Assembly (NCBI GenBank): GCA_964030785.1
Contig: OZ034969.1
Location: forward strand, 68,769,162 to 68,833,161
Length of the DNA stretch: 64,000 nt
DNA from: Siderastrea siderea
Taxonomy: Eukaryota > Cnidaria > Anthozoa > Scleractinia > Rhizangiidae
Direction of reading: 5' to 3'
This document shows, in pieces, positions 14,362 through 26,351 of the stretch; within the stretch, counting starts at the first letter, position 1; every line of letters starts with the position of its first letter. The translations under genes were made by a program, and so were the position numbers. Below the pieces are notes generated by a model, which was not told the origin of the DNA, did no database searches, and saw only the letters and a list, made by a program, of their open reading frames with translations.

Positions 14362-14521
14362 TAATCGTTCGTTTAACGTCGGAGGTGACTCGAGTGACGA
14401 CATAAGTGTTTCCGGTAATAGATCGTCAGTGAAAATAAAACTATATCAACGCTCGGAACTTCAGTGCGACTGCATATCCGTAACGAGTGTTAAACTAGTC
14501 ACAGTCAAGGCAAAACGAAGC

Positions 14522-15235
14522 ATGTTTATTCAGGTGCCAGATTCGGTGAACAAATCCCTTAAGAACGGACAAGTTCCTAAAACACAGATCCACTACCCAA
14601 GAACTTCTTTCCAACTTCAAGATCCTGGAAGCACTGTTTGGATGGATAACAGTGGTATACACGAGTCACGAAATGTGTTCGTTGGTAGACACGAGTGCAG
14701 CTGTGCTGCAGAGCAAGTGAGACCCGGGTGGATCTCGTGGAGGCCGGCATTGATACCCACTCATGAACAACACCGGCTTTGTCGAGAAGTTTATAGCAAT
14801 TTCCCGGTTTTAATATCTCCACACAGTTCACCGCCAAGGCAAAGCGTTGTGGAGCAAAAGATGCAAAATATTGAAGCCATAGAAGAGGGAGTGCCGACTG
14901 TTAAGGAGGATGTCCACAGCGAAGAAGATGAGATTGAAAACTTAGAATCTCCTCGCTCGTTCGCTTCTTCGGGATCCAGCAGCAGCAGAGATGACGCGTT
15001 GATTAATCTCAGCCCAGAAATGCTAAGCCCAAGAGGAACACAGACACCTGTTCCACGGCCACGCTCACAACAGGAAAACCCATGGGGAAAAGCTTCATAC
15101 TCCGACTTGATCACAATGGCGATAACGTCCACAGCTGACAACATGATGACGCTGTCCGACATCTACAGCTGGATTGTCAAAAATGTGCCGTATTTCAGTG
15201 ACAAGGGATCTTATTTATCTGTTCAAGGATGGAAG
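14522..15235 (+). CDS. FOXO: FoxO-like forkhead transcription factor, exon 1
   Basis: Encodes residues 1-238 of a nuclear DNA-binding protein. The first 185 residues are Ser/Pro/Glu-rich and look disordered. The forkhead domain starts at residue 186 (NPWGKASYSDLITMAI) with helices 1 and 2 (TLSDIYSWIVKNVPYF) and continues to GWK at the splice donor (AAG|GTGAG). The short insertion between helix 2 and helix 3 (SDKGSYLSVQ) and an intron directly after GWK are, from family knowledge, FoxO hallmarks. The open frame extends further upstream, but only from a GTG codon; the first in-frame ATG is at 14522, so this start was chosen. No RxRxx(S/T) Akt site is visible, although FoxO proteins usually have one near the N-terminus. 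An additional upstream exon cannot be excluded. Confidence 0.8.
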
Positions 15236-16789
15236 GTGAGTCAAAATCGAGAAGTGAAACTAATGATTTACGTAGTAATTCGCCTGGACTACGCTTTATT
15301 TGTTGAAGTGCCTCAAGATCAAGTCTTCTGGCTTGCACCCCTAATCACTACATTTATTCCGAGTTTTGTGAATTTATAACAGCTACTTTGTCTCTGCAAT
15401 GTAGGAATTCAAATGTTAAGCTCATAACAGATTTTTGTTCTACAGTCAGTCATAAAAATATGCAAAGTAATAAAGAACTCCATTCTAAACCAGTCTGCTA
15501 CTCTGGAATCTTCGCGTCTACAAAAAATTTGATCCTTTTCAATAGAATTTTAAACAGATTGAAGACTTTTGTTTCCGTTTTTTGTATGCTAAGGAAAATA
15601 TTTTAGATGTTATGAAAATATTTTGTCTAATTCGGGTTGTTGTTAACGTAAGATTAACTGTTATGGGAAGGGCGAGGCGCTCTATTTTGGTGACTCTTCT
15701 TGCTTTCAAACTGGTTTTAAAGTCGACCAAACCCTGAAAATGGCGGTCTTAACCGGTGGGAAACCAAACTATAAACTTTAGAAGGCTAGTTCGTACCACG
15801 GATGCTAAGTATTAGATAAGATTAAAACGGATTGCATGATTGAAGATAGCGCCTGATTTCGCTCGAGCCTAAGGCAATCAAGGAACAGCGCCCTACGATG
15901 CCATTTCAGCAAACTGCAAGGACAGTTCTTTTCTCTTTCCCCACCTCTTTCCAGGACCTCGTAAAGGTAGAAATTTGTGTAATTTAACAAAGCTTAATCT
16001 ATGCGGATTGTTTGACAGACTGAATATTTTGGTGGCAGAAAATGGCATTGAAATCTTAATTCCGGTATTTGATAGTACTTTTGCCTGTTTCCAGAAATCC
16101 TAACTGTTTTTGCGCCATTTTTATCTGTTAGAAGACGAAAGGCATGTTACTTCTAGGGAAACGAAAGAAAACTATAGTTTTTTAAATCACGTATAAACCC
16201 AAATATCTGACTAGGGTTTCACTTCCCAGCAGATATTACACCGAAAAAATCCATTTGCCCCCTTGACAAGGTCTGAATTTCATACTCAAAAATACTCGAT
16301 GTAGCTAACAATTCATCGTTTAATTAACACCAAAGTTTTGTTTTATGTTTGAAGTTCGAAATTGAAGGGCAAAGTTGGCTTTGTATTTGACCCGCCTGGC
16401 CTCGATCAAGGATTTAGCTTATTCAGCGGCATCCTAAAACAGCCATTTCCTATGCCCCGTCTTCCGCTTTTGTCTAAAGTTAAGTCTTCCTGTGTACGTT
16501 TCAGTCTACTAAAACAGTTTTTCCTCGTTGGATAGGAAACTGATATTTTTAAACTAGGGATATTGAGCGAGTAATTTTACTGAATCAGTCAGCCTTTCCA
16601 AGTTCATGTCTTATTCAAGCACAGATATTTGACTCACCTTTGTCTTCTGTTGCCACCCAAATAAAATAGAAATCTTCCACATTTCTTGTCAGTGAAAACA
16701 AACACAGCATTTTGGAATCTTATATTGACCAGTTCCCCTCACAAGTTCGAAGGCATTCACTGATTCGTCAGTTCCATAGTCAAATCTTT

Positions 16790-17115
16790 ATTTGTGTCAT
16801 GTTGTTCTGACTTTTGAGTTTGTGGATGAAATCCTAAAGTGTGATCATTCAAATGAAAGCTACTGAGCAGTACTTTCCCGTGGTACTGTTTATTATGTTG
16901 TGCAAGGTGGTTCTACCTTTTGCGTCTGTCGATGAAATCTTAACGTGTGACCATTCAATTTGAACCTACTGAGAAGCAATTTCCTGTCGTGCCGTTTAAT
17001 ATGCTGGACAAGTTTGTTCTACCTTTTGAGTCTGTGGACAAAATCCTAAAGTGTTACCTTTTAAAGAAAGCTATTGAGTAGCACTTTCCTACGGCATAGT
17101 TTACTTTTCATAATT
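16790..17115 (+). repeat. ~105 bp minisatellite, FoxO-intron block
   Basis: About three units, each carrying 'gtgaccattcaa', 'gctactgagcagtact', 'gctgtacaaggtggttcta' and 'gagtctgtggatgaaatcc' variants. The same unit recurs at 18040-18770, 30830-31560, 35860-36280 and 36880-36960, always on the + strand as read here. No frame is conserved. Confidence 0.7.
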
Positions 17116-17799
17116 TGCAAAGTGATTTTTGAGAGTGTTTTTAGCTAGGGCGTGCCTCAGAGGGTTTGGCACCAGCTAGCCTGTTTGAACAACATTGTGG
17201 TTTATCAAGACAAAAATACAATATCCTCCTTATGAAGATTCTTTCGTTTGTTATATGAGGGCCCCAAACATTGTTTTAATAAAAAGGCTGTTGGAAAAAG
17301 GCTCTTGGGTCCTTCAGCTTCTCACGTAATGAAGCCTGTTTGTTTTCAAATAGATAAAGATCAGATATTTCGAGCACAGGACAAATTGCCCTTTTTGACA
17401 TCAAAAACCGCATCACACAAAAGAACCCATTACCTTAACAACTCAGTAACTTTCATTTGCATGGTTAAACCCAAGAATTTTATCCGCAGGCTAGACACAT
17501 AGCTCAAGATTTGACAATAAGACATGAAATTAAGTATTTTGACCAAAAATGGTACTGTGTACTTCACATTTCTCAACCCCTACGATGAAATTAGCCTCGA
17601 GGAAACGAAATAATTGTCCATATTTTCATGTGTGAAATGAATGCTACCATGGCCCATTTTGGGAAATATCTAGAAGAAATAGGTCAGCCCATTAGTTAGG
17701 AGTTAATGACCCTAAGAATAGAGAACAAGGATGCAGACATCCTTTGTCAGGATACTTAAGCTTTTCAAAGCAATGAAACTCTGGCGCCATTAGAACATA

Positions 17800-18770
17800 A
17801 TGGCGGTGTAATCAGTTTCCAAGAAAAAGGGTTTCAGTTCATGTTTAAGCCCTCTCAAATCTGGTCAAAAGAGATAGACGATGACAACGTGGCTCTACGT
17901 TTCTCTTTTCAGCTTTTAAGCTTCCTTGTCTTCTCGTTTCTTGGTTTAGGTGCACGCGAGCACACAGTCAACGATTATTGTTACAGTTTTTGATGCGTTT
18001 GGCTCCCCGGAGAGACCCACACCTTAAGTCAGTTAATGTGGTTTGAGTGTGTAGACAAACCCCATGGTGCGATCATAGCTAACGTTTAAGTGTGTAGATA
18101 AACCCCACGGTGTGATCATTCAAATGGCAGCTTCTGGGAATTACTTCCCCAGTATGGTGCAGTTGGCAACTATGTACAGGGTGCTTCTAGCTTTTCAGTA
18201 TTAGCCCACGAAATCTTACAACATGGCTATTCAAATGATGCAGATAGCAGTACTTTTCATTGGTGCAATGACAGTGACAGCGTAATTAGTAACTCTCAGT
18301 TTCCAAGAAAACAATGTTTCAGCTCATGTTTCAGTCCCCTCAAAATCTGGTCAAAAAGACAGTAGTGAAGATATGGCTCTACGTTTGTCTTTTCACCTTT
18401 TGAGCTTGCTTGTCTCTTCGGCATTTTAGTTTACGTGCACGCGAGCATACAGTCAACGATTATTGTTACAGTGATTTGTCTTTGAGGCCTTTAAATCCCC
18501 GGTGAGACCCACACCTTAAATTAGTTAATGTGGTTTGAGTGTGTAGACAAACCCCATGGTGCGATCATAGCTAACGTTTAAGTGTATAGATAAACCCCAC
18601 GGTGTGATCATTCAAATGGCAGCTACTGGGAATTACTTCCTCAGTATGGTGCAGTGTGCAGCACTTGTGCAGTTTGTACAAGGTGCTTCTAGCTTTTCAG
18701 TTTTGGCTGAGGAAATGTAACAACGTGACCATTCAAATGAATGCAGAAGACCAGTTCTTTATATTGGTGC
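17800..18770 (+). repeat. Two-copy tandem duplication, unit ~485-492 bp
   Basis: The sequence from about 17811 repeats from about 18297; landmarks 'gtttccaag' (17815 and 18299) and 'gtgtagacaaacccc' (18049 and 18541) give offsets of 484 and 492. Shared blocks include 'agtcaacgattattgttaca' and 'gagacccacacctta'. Each copy ends in units of the ~105 bp minisatellite. Confidence 0.85.
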
Positions 18771-19268
18771 TCTTCGTTTTTCCGATTTTCTAAAAGAAGG
18801 AAAACGTTTTAGCAACAACTTTTTCACTCTGGACTTTGGCCACTTTTGGGTGTGAAAGGTTGAAGTCTGCGCTCCTTAATGCTTAAAATATTAACACTGA
18901 ATAACATATTGTCATTGGTTATAAGACCGGAACAAAGTGCATGAAACAGTTAGTAAAGATAGCATCTGGTGACGTTAGAAAACAAATGACAGAAACAAGC
19001 TTAGAAAATTATGTGGGGCAATTTGCTTAATTGTTCCATCTGCAGTTCTATTTCGAGAAACGAAGGAGACTAATTTTAATGTTGAACGTGGAATTTTAAC
19101 CAATTTCGGCTTGTTTAAATGCCATAGTTGGGCTTTTGACACATGCAATGGTTTTGTTCTCAGAATAGTCTAGGAAATCATTCTAGATTTGTCCTTCAGT
19201 AGTTTGTAGAAATGTACTTTTCAATACACTTATACTCATAAACGGTTATATTGGTTGTCTTTCAACAG

Positions 19269-19484
19269 AACGCTGTTCGTCACACATTGTCACTCAGAAA
19301 GAGGTTCGTGCGTGTCCCAGACCCCACGCGACCATACAGGTCGATGTGGACAATTTCGGAGGAGTACCAAAGAAATCATTTGAAAGACAAGACAAGGAAT
19401 TCAAAGATCAGGAGAAAAAGAAGCGATATCAGACATGAAAATAAGCAGCCAATGGATATGGATATAGACGGAGCAGTGTATTAA
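19269..19484 (+). CDS. FOXO: FoxO-like forkhead transcription factor, exon 2 and stop
   Basis: Completes the forkhead domain (residues 239-272) and adds a 37-residue tail, giving 309 residues in all. Recognition helix 3 reads NAVRHTLSLRKRF: the Asn, Arg and His that contact DNA in the forkhead signature NxxRHNxSLH are kept, but the second Asn is Thr and the last His is Arg. The wing that follows (VRVPDPTRPYRSMWTISEE) is divergent and the tail is basic (IRRKRS), a likely nuclear localisation signal. FoxO proteins usually run on for several hundred residues with export and transactivation regions; here translation stops 71 codons into the exon. Either this is a truncated, fast-evolving FoxO paralogue or a splice donor before the stop joins it to an exon I did not recognise. 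Confidence 0.72.
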   Translation, partial: NAVRHTLSLRKRFVRVPDPTRPYRSMWTISEEYQRNHLKDKTRNSKIRRKRSDIRHENKQPMDMDIDGAVY

Positions 19485-19647
19485 AAAAAACTAAGAACAT
19501 TTCTTTTGTTTGAACGGTTTTCTGGAGAAAGTTATTGAGTCGATCGCTTTTGGCGGGAAAATTTCACAGCAGGGGGTGCCAAGCGCGGGAAAATTGTAGC
19601 AGTCAAGTGAAGCCGTCACCTGGGCCTGGTTGTTCAAAAAAGAACGA

Positions 19648-19683
19648 AATAAAAGTAGAATTTAAACGTAACTTTACAATAAA
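19648..19683 (+). promoter_or_regulatory. Polyadenylation signals after the FoxO-like gene
   Basis: Two AATAAA hexamers at 19648-19653 and 19678-19683, 164 and 194 bp after the stop codon; a third lies near 20282. They are well placed for a short 3' UTR. Hexamers are frequent in AT-rich DNA, so usage is inferred. Confidence 0.4.
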
Positions 19684-20358
19684 GACACCTGCAAATTCTC
19701 TTTCCTTTCGTTTAGTTTGATCTTGACTGTCTTAAAGCTACAACCCAAAATTGGCTATGAAACGTTTTACAACACGAGAGAAAAAAATCTTGGTTAGTGT
19801 TTAATCTTTGATTCCTGTTAATCTGTTTTCCAGACTACTGGTTCGTGTTTGGCTGTACAAAAGAACTCTCCCTTTATTGACAGAGGTTTTCGATGTTTTA
19901 GAGCTTAACACATTCTCAAATTAGACAACTCAAAACTCTCCAGAAAAGCGGTCTTTTAAGAATTTTAATAGATTATTTTTGAAAATTGTTCTTTACCTTA
20001 CGTGAAAGTCCATACGCTGTATTATTATATTTAGGTATTAAAATGTATTTTACTTGCAAAACGTTTTAAGTAGATGTTAGAAAATTTCTCTCCTAAGTAG
20101 AATAAGGTATGCTTTCTAAATTAGTTATCTTCAATAGCCAAAGGCAAAGTATAGGAAGAAAATATTTTTGCAATAATGCATATATCGCAGAAAGAAAAAA
20201 GATTTATTCTTGTATAAGAGATCTGTATATATGTTTATAACATGATGTAAATTGGAATTTGATATTATTACCAGTTAAATCAATAAACACGTGTTTAAAA
20301 AGTGAAATCACAGATTTAAAAAGTTCCGTCTATTTTTGACAAAATGACCACACTTTGG

Positions 20359-20527
20359 AATAGCCATTTTCACAGTTGACTTCTCTCATTTGTTTTATAA
20401 TGTGTTTGAACGTGGATGTGAGGAAATTTCGGGCAGAAACTGCAAAAATTGCCCGAAATATACTCACATCCACGTTCATATACAAATGAGAAAAACAGTA
20501 GAAAGGTTTACTGTGAAAAGCGCTATT
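20359..20527. repeat. Foldback palindrome (~170 bp)
   Basis: Imperfect inverted repeat. The inner arms are tgaacgtggatgtgag and ctcacatccacgttca, with aaatttcgggca opposite tgcccgaaat around a ~14 nt loop. The outer arms include 'ttttcacagt' near 20368 and 'actgtgaaaa' near 20510. It has the size and form of a foldback MITE, and the short open frames across it are accidental. Confidence 0.7.
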
Positions 20528-20875
20528 ATACCGCTCTCTCTTCTGGACAGGCGCACTCTGTACTTCACCATTCTCCACCACCATCTCTTGTTTCTTTGCA
20601 CTCTCTACCGGGTCCGTTAACCGATGACAGCCGTTCTGACAAGACGAATCATTTTCTTACTAACAATCTATGAGGCCTCTCTTACCTTTAGGGAAGTTAG
20701 TCAAAGTACAGTTTTCCAAAGCTGTAATTTTAAAGCAAATTTGGCGCTCGAAGAAAGGACAAACGACTAAAAAGATCGTATTAAAACATTAATAAGACCC
20801 ACCCCATATTGTAATAGCTTTTGTTGCCGTCTCAGAAATGTTGATTTTCTCACAGCTTTCTCATGCTAAGCTCAA

Positions 20876-20909
20876 ACTCCCCCCTCCTCCCCCCTCCCCC
20901 TCTCCCTCA
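20876..20909. repeat. C-rich low-complexity tract
   Basis: Runs of C separated by single T residues. Simple sequence only. Confidence 0.8.
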
Positions 20910-21338
20910 TAACCACCCCATATACATGTGGACTTGTGAGGATATGGCAAAGAGAAGAGCGCCAGTAAGTAGCAGTGCTTCCACCCTAAATCTCATTCAG
21001 CACAATTATATATTTTGATCCACTTGTCCCAAAGATTCATTAACTAAAATGACTCTTTGCCAATCCTGCCAAGATTTTTCTACCTCGACGCCGTGTTGAT
21101 TTTCTTATCATATCGAATGGTGTCACATATGGTAATCAGGTGACGTTTTGGTCGCGCTATTTCCAGGGCGAGTAAGAAAAAACGCGTTTGAAAAGTCTCG
21201 TGTGCACTTAAAACTTACAATCGCTTCTTATGCCTTTAAGCCCGGCTAAATGGTCGGGTACAATACAATCTCAAACAAGGGGGTTAGTTTCTAAAGAGAC
21301 TGTGGTGCTGCGTCTGTGGGGAAGTGAAACACAAAACG

Positions 21339-21460
21339 TTGGATTTATCAACTGACTAAAGAGTTAAAGCTGACGTTTCGAGCATTAGCCCTTTGTCAGA
21401 GCGAGTCTCTTCGCTCGAAACGTCAGCAAATTACCTCATCAACTCAGTTGATAAATCCAA
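21339..21460. mobile_element. Foldback MITE with GACGTTTCGAGC core
   Basis: The outer arms ttggatttatcaactg (from 21339) and cagttgataaatccaa (to 21460) pair perfectly; the inner arms gctgacgtttcgagc (21369-21383) and gctcgaaacgtcagc (21413-21427) also pair perfectly around a 29 nt loop. The nested inverted structure without an open frame indicates a non-autonomous foldback element. Confidence 0.75.
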
Positions 21461-21949
21461 ACTTTTACATTTTATTCTGACAGGCACCAAACACAGTCTA
21501 CATGAGTTTTATATGAATCACAGCAATTCCTAGAGCTAGCCATTAGCAACAGTTGCTTCATTAATGGCAAGTCACTTTGCTCAAAACGGTCCTAGTAAAT
21601 TTCCCCTCACGTATCCCCTCTACAAGTACTCAACCTAAGCAAGCAACAAGAGGGACTGGTAACCAGCGTAAACTTGACATATTTACCAATAATCCTCATC
21701 TGACCAAAAAGACTGCACAATGGTTTCAATGGCTTTCAATGGCTTTTTGGTTTAGCAAACTTCCATGGTATATTTTCCTCAATTTTTCAGTTTGATAAAA
21801 CGAAGTCGCAAACGGGAATAGAGCAAAAAATAACCAAAAGTTATTCAAAATAATTACCTTTAATATTAAATTTGCATGCAAGTAAGTTTAAACTTAAGAA
21901 ATTACAAAACCCCTGAAATTTAAAATCAGTCACCTGACATACAAAACCC

Positions 21950-22600
21950 AAGGTATCCTAAACCCTTAGATAACCCTAACAGCAACATAAACCTAGCACT
22001 AACGTAACCATGACGCGAAGATAACCCTAAACCTACGGTATCTCTATCTCTAAGATACCCTAACTCTAGAGCAACCATAACCCTAACACTACAACTAAGA
22101 AAGCACTACCCCAAAAGTAACTTTATCCTAAGGCAACCCTAACCTAAGCTGAGAGCGTGGGTTACTTAAGATTAGATCTACTTAAAGGTTAGAGTTACCT
22201 TAGGGTTAGGGTTACCTTAGGGTTAGATTACCTTAGGATTATAGCTACCTGAGAGCGTGTGTTACTTAGGATTAGGTCAACTTAAAGGTTAGGTTTACCT
22301 TAGGGTTAGGTTTAGGATTAGATCTACTTAAGGGTTAGGGTTACCTTAGGGTTGGAGTTACCTTGTGGTTAGGGCTACTTTAAGGTTGGGCTTATCTTTG
22401 GGTTAGGATTACGTTTGGGTAAGGGGTACGTTAGGGCGAGGGATTAATGTTAGGGTTTAGGGTTTTCTTACTGTTGGGGTTTCCTTAGGGTTACAGTTAC
22501 CTTAAGGTTTAGGCTATCTTACGGTTCGGGCTACCTTAGGGGTAGGGCTACCTTAGGGGTAGGGCTACCATAGGGTTAGGGCTACCTCAGGATTAGGCAG
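21950..22600. repeat. Telomere-like minisatellite in inverted orientation
   Basis: From about 21950 to 22150 the + strand carries degenerate aaccctaa-type words; from about 22160 to 22600 it switches to ttagggtta-type words, mostly as 'accttagggttagggttacc' variants, i.e. the TTAGGG hexamer mixed with a TTACC spacer. It is neither pure hexamer repeat nor a fusion signature: a telomere-telomere fusion would read TTAGGG first and CCCTAA second, the reverse of what is here. Confidence 0.75.
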
Positions 22601-23162
22601 AAGTAATGTCGCATTTGTTTTGGTTTTGCTCCTCTACGTTCTCTGATTAGTCAAAAAAACTCGTGCCACCTTCTCAACCAATCAAACGTAAAACCAAACT
22701 GAACCATTCGTGATTTCCACGCACGCGTTTTCGCACGCTTGACGCTAATAACTTGCATTTGCTTCGACTTCTGATTGGTTCATTGTGGCTGCTGTGATTG
22801 ATCAGAGTAATTACTTTGGGTTTGGTTTTACGACACTCATTTGAAAACCGCTTTAAGTGTCGTTGAGTCATTCAAAACTTCACGCTTTGGCGACTTTCAT
22901 CTTTTTCTCCACTGAGTTGCTCATTGGCCCGAAAGAGGCGACATTGTACGTTTTGCCCACCAGACAGCAAGGGGACTATTGAAGAGCCTAATCACTTGAC
23001 TTCTCACTACTTATCTACCATACCTTGTTCTCGTGCCGATATCTATCAACCGATCAGTCTTCAAAAAAATCTCAGTAATTCGGGGTAGACAAACAGATTC
23101 GATACTGAAAAAAGAAAGATGTTGACAAGAAATATCCTTGACAAAAATTTAGGAGATGGCGT

Positions 23163-23222
23163 TCACGCACCCTCCCTCCCTCCCTTCCTCTCTTCCTCCC
23201 TCCCTCCCTCCCTCCTTCCCTT
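23163..23222. repeat. (CCCT)n microsatellite
   Basis: Pyrimidine-only tract of CCCT/CCTT tetranucleotides. Confidence 0.9.
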
Positions 23223-23545
23223 GTACTGGCGAAGGTTGAAAATACGTAGGCCGGTACATATAGGGCGCTCTCGAAATCTGGTCACATGGTAGGTAACAGG
23301 CGACTAAAAAAAAACATTGAGGTCTTCGTAGGCCAGCTATTGATGAATCTTATCATCAGGTGACATTTTCCAGCTGGATATACGGTAAGTGCTCTCAGAC
23401 CACGATAAAAGTCTCCAATCACACTTCGTAAAGAGCGTGATTCAAGACTTTCATCATATGATGCCGAGAACCATACAAGCTCCAAAACATCGGACAACAG
23501 TATCAGAACAATGAAAAGCGACTCTGAGTTTGATTTTTCTTTGTT

Positions 23546-24023
23546 TACGTAAAGTAAAACCCCACTTTCTCAAATCCCCAAGTATTTCAAACTAAATTCC
23601 CTACTATTTTCAGTCATTTACCATTACCTATTCCGAACTGAACTATCTCAAATACCCCGTCGATCTAGAAACAAAGTGTGCACTGTTTATTTTCAACTGC
23701 TGTAAGTATGATAGGCTGTCTGAATGACAACAGAAAACAACGTTGCATAAAAACTTGTTGAACAAAAATTTCTTTTCTTTACCATGAGATTTAGAAAAAA
23801 AGATACGATCGTTTGCCTACGAGCCGACTGAATGTTGAAATAGAAAAGATGTAGTAAGAACACTCGATCGAGAACCAGTAATAAATACCTAAATTGAGAA
23901 CCCTGCAAGCACGAACAAGTAATAAGTCAGTTGTTGTTACACTTATCGCGCTTTGTCGAACTCCCGCGCTATCTTGAACAGTTTTCGGTTTTCCTTGAGA
24001 GTTGAAGATAGGGTTCTACTGTA
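23546..24023. mobile_element. Possible pogo-like MITE (degenerate)
   Basis: The left end reads tacgtaaagtaaaacccc; the reverse complement of the right end reads tacagtagaaccctatcttc. The two are alignable over about 25 bp and resemble the ACAGTAGAGTCCC-type termini of the clearer element at 62801-62920. No transposase is present. Confidence 0.3.
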
Positions 24024-25216
24024 AATAATAAATACATGCCAAGAGGAAAAAATGTAGTCGGTTGAAATTATCTTTGCCTGTTGAAACTGAGGAAATTGGA
24101 AAGGAGCTACAGTAGTACAGTTGAGTCTCTTTGTGCGAATACTTTCCCATTACTTACCTTCTCCAAAAATAGAGGTTTAAATCAGCCCTTGGTCAACATT
24201 TAAATCCTCACTAAACTAGAAAACATCAATGCAAAACATTTCTTGTTCCAACAGTTCGAAACTTCGACCAATGGGAAACAAAATGTGCTTCCGTGAAATG
24301 TTTTTGACCTGATTTGAAAATAAATTTTTTGCTTCCGAGGTGAAAAATATGCTTCCGCAACATGTGTTGCTCGCGTGGTTAAACTGGGACCACATTTGCG
24401 CCCGCAGCAACAGTTTTTGCACATGCTGCCGATTTACCTGCGACTTGGCCACGGTTACGGCTTGGACTTCTGTTTCAGATAAATTTGCCACAGGCAACAG
24501 AAGCTATTCCAGATCTTTACATGCCTGCGAAGTTGAATTGAGATCTCCGACGGCACACCTGAGAAACAATTGCCATGTGACTTCTCAAACTATCCCACAT
24601 TTAGTTTATCACATTTGTGATAAAGAAATAAAAAAATTCACATATTTCCCTCCTATCACTGTTGGTGGTACATCACAGAATACATGTGATACACCAGATA
24701 TGTGCCGCCGGAGATGTTCTAAAAACAGAATTTGTCGTAAACAAGGCTTTACTGTACTGAATTTCAGTAAAACTGTTATAGCACCTCTTCTCGTACATGA
24801 AATCCTCTAGCATACCACGAGAACAATATCAAAGGGGAAACAAACCATGGCAATAATTTTTTTTTCTAAGACACGAGGGACTAACAAAAAAAAGTGGTTC
24901 GTTTTTTAAAGTTGCAATCCATTTTCAACCTGTCTATCTGTATCAAAAGACACTCCAGTCGTAGTTTTCAGGGGGAAAACTAGTAGAGTTATTTTCATTC
25001 CAACAGTGACTTAATAAAGTAAATAAAACAGCTAGTGGGACATTATTTATTTCAAGCGTCAGCAGATTTCAGTCGGTATTTTGCTTTTTCACTGTTCTCC
25101 ACCATGACTGTTGACAAACGTTTAGCAAGGCTGAAACCATTCAGTTTGTTGGCCATGAGCACAGTAAAGCCTCCACGATCGAATTTATCCTCAGGATAAC
25201 GAACGTCCTGGTATAA

Positions 25217-26351
25217 TTATTAAAAACTGAACTAGGTATATTGGATTTCTTGCATTTTGATTGGCTGGACGGGGCTAGGTTATCGGCTCATATATGCCTA
25301 CTGCGGCCAAAAATGGTCAGTGAACACTCAGCAACAAAGTGAGAACGAGAATAATCACTTTGCAGCAAATTAAAATTAAGGAGAATTCCAACAGCATTAC
25401 TGAGAATCAAAACAGAATTGCTCCAGAGTGCTTGATTTCTAAGTGTGTAGAAGTAGAAATTTAAGCATTTAGCGTTGTGTTTACATTTAATTTCTTTCAT
25501 GGTCACGTCGATCATTAAAATTTTACAAATGGTGGGTTTTATCAGGAGGGCTTTCCACTCTAAAATATCAAGACAAAAAATAAAATAAAACACAGTAAAA
25601 TGGGAGAGAAGTATTCAATAGAAGTGTCACACATTGATTGTAAGTACGGATATCATCGAAGCAACTTAAACAAGTGTAAGGAGGAAGGAAGGGCGATTGT
25701 TTTTGACTATACCACGCAAAATTGGCACTGGTTTACCTGCTCTTGTTGTAGCTCTATGCTCTGATGCAAATTAGATTCCATGTAAAAGGAGATGAATCAC
25801 TTTCCCAGTTGTTTGAGTGTTTTTCATACCATTCCGTCCACAACCTCTAAACTGAGAACAACTGCGTTTTGTTCTTTGCGTTTAACAAACTAAGATGGTG
25901 CATTCTAATGTTCGTCGCTCAAGTAGTTTTGTTTGTAAGCTGAATAGAAATGACATGTTCAAGTTCAAATTCTGTCTTCAGTTCGATGAAACATGCAGGC
26001 AAATGGTGGTTCCATTGCTTGAACGGATTACGAACTTGTTCCGTTTCAACTTCCGTATGGTGAATCGTACAGTCCCAATCCGCTTTGAACGATGATTACA
26101 GCAATGCTTCAGGAAAAATCAAACACGTACCACATTTCAGAGCCAGTAATTAGAAGATTTTCTTCCAAAACAGTTTCATTGGGACTTCATTGGTTCAGTC
26201 AGCTTTGCAAAGAAACGCTGCATCACCTTGCAAGGTTTTGGCGCCTTTTTCGTTCAGTCATGTGATCAATTCTTGTTACCTTTTAATCGCTTTGCTCATA
26301 TTTTTCTTTCTATATTGATTTTATAACAAAAAGTGGATGAGTTTTTAATAA
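25217..26351 (+). mobile_element. Non-autonomous DNA element, copy A
   Basis: Starts TTATTAAAAACT and ends with the near-complement 'gtttttaataa'. It is homologous along most of its length, in opposite orientation, to 40833-42079: shared parts include the sequence before 'gaacactcaacaacaaagtg', the segment 'atcgttcaaagcgg', and 'ggcgcctttttcgttc'. The sequence immediately right of both copies ('aacaattattctactcgggc') is also shared, so the true unit may be longer. No transposase or conserved frame was recognised. Confidence 0.6.

Larger units (their letters stand above)
15236..19268 (+). other. Intron of the FoxO-like gene (4033 bp)
   Basis: Phase-0 intron with donor GTGAG at 15236 and acceptor TTCAACAG ending at 19268. 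Joining the two sides restores the forkhead recognition helix exactly at the position where vertebrate FOXO genes are interrupted. The interior is repeat: members of the ~105 bp minisatellite at about 16790-17115 and a 2-copy tandem duplication at about 17800-18770. No other exon was recognised in it. Confidence 0.75.

Noticed and set aside
14429..14521. Upstream extension of the FoxO-like frame by 31 codons
   Set aside because: The extension begins at GTG, not ATG; a eukaryotic start at the first ATG (14522) is far more likely, unless an upstream exon splices in.
21950..22600. Interstitial telomere from chromosome fusion
   Set aside because: Strand order (CCCTAA then TTAGGG) is opposite to that expected for a fusion, and the units are not pure hexamers.
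24340..24810. 156-codon open frame rich in cysteine
   Set aside because: No start ATG with context, no domain pattern, overlaps an equally long frame on the other strand; probably chance.
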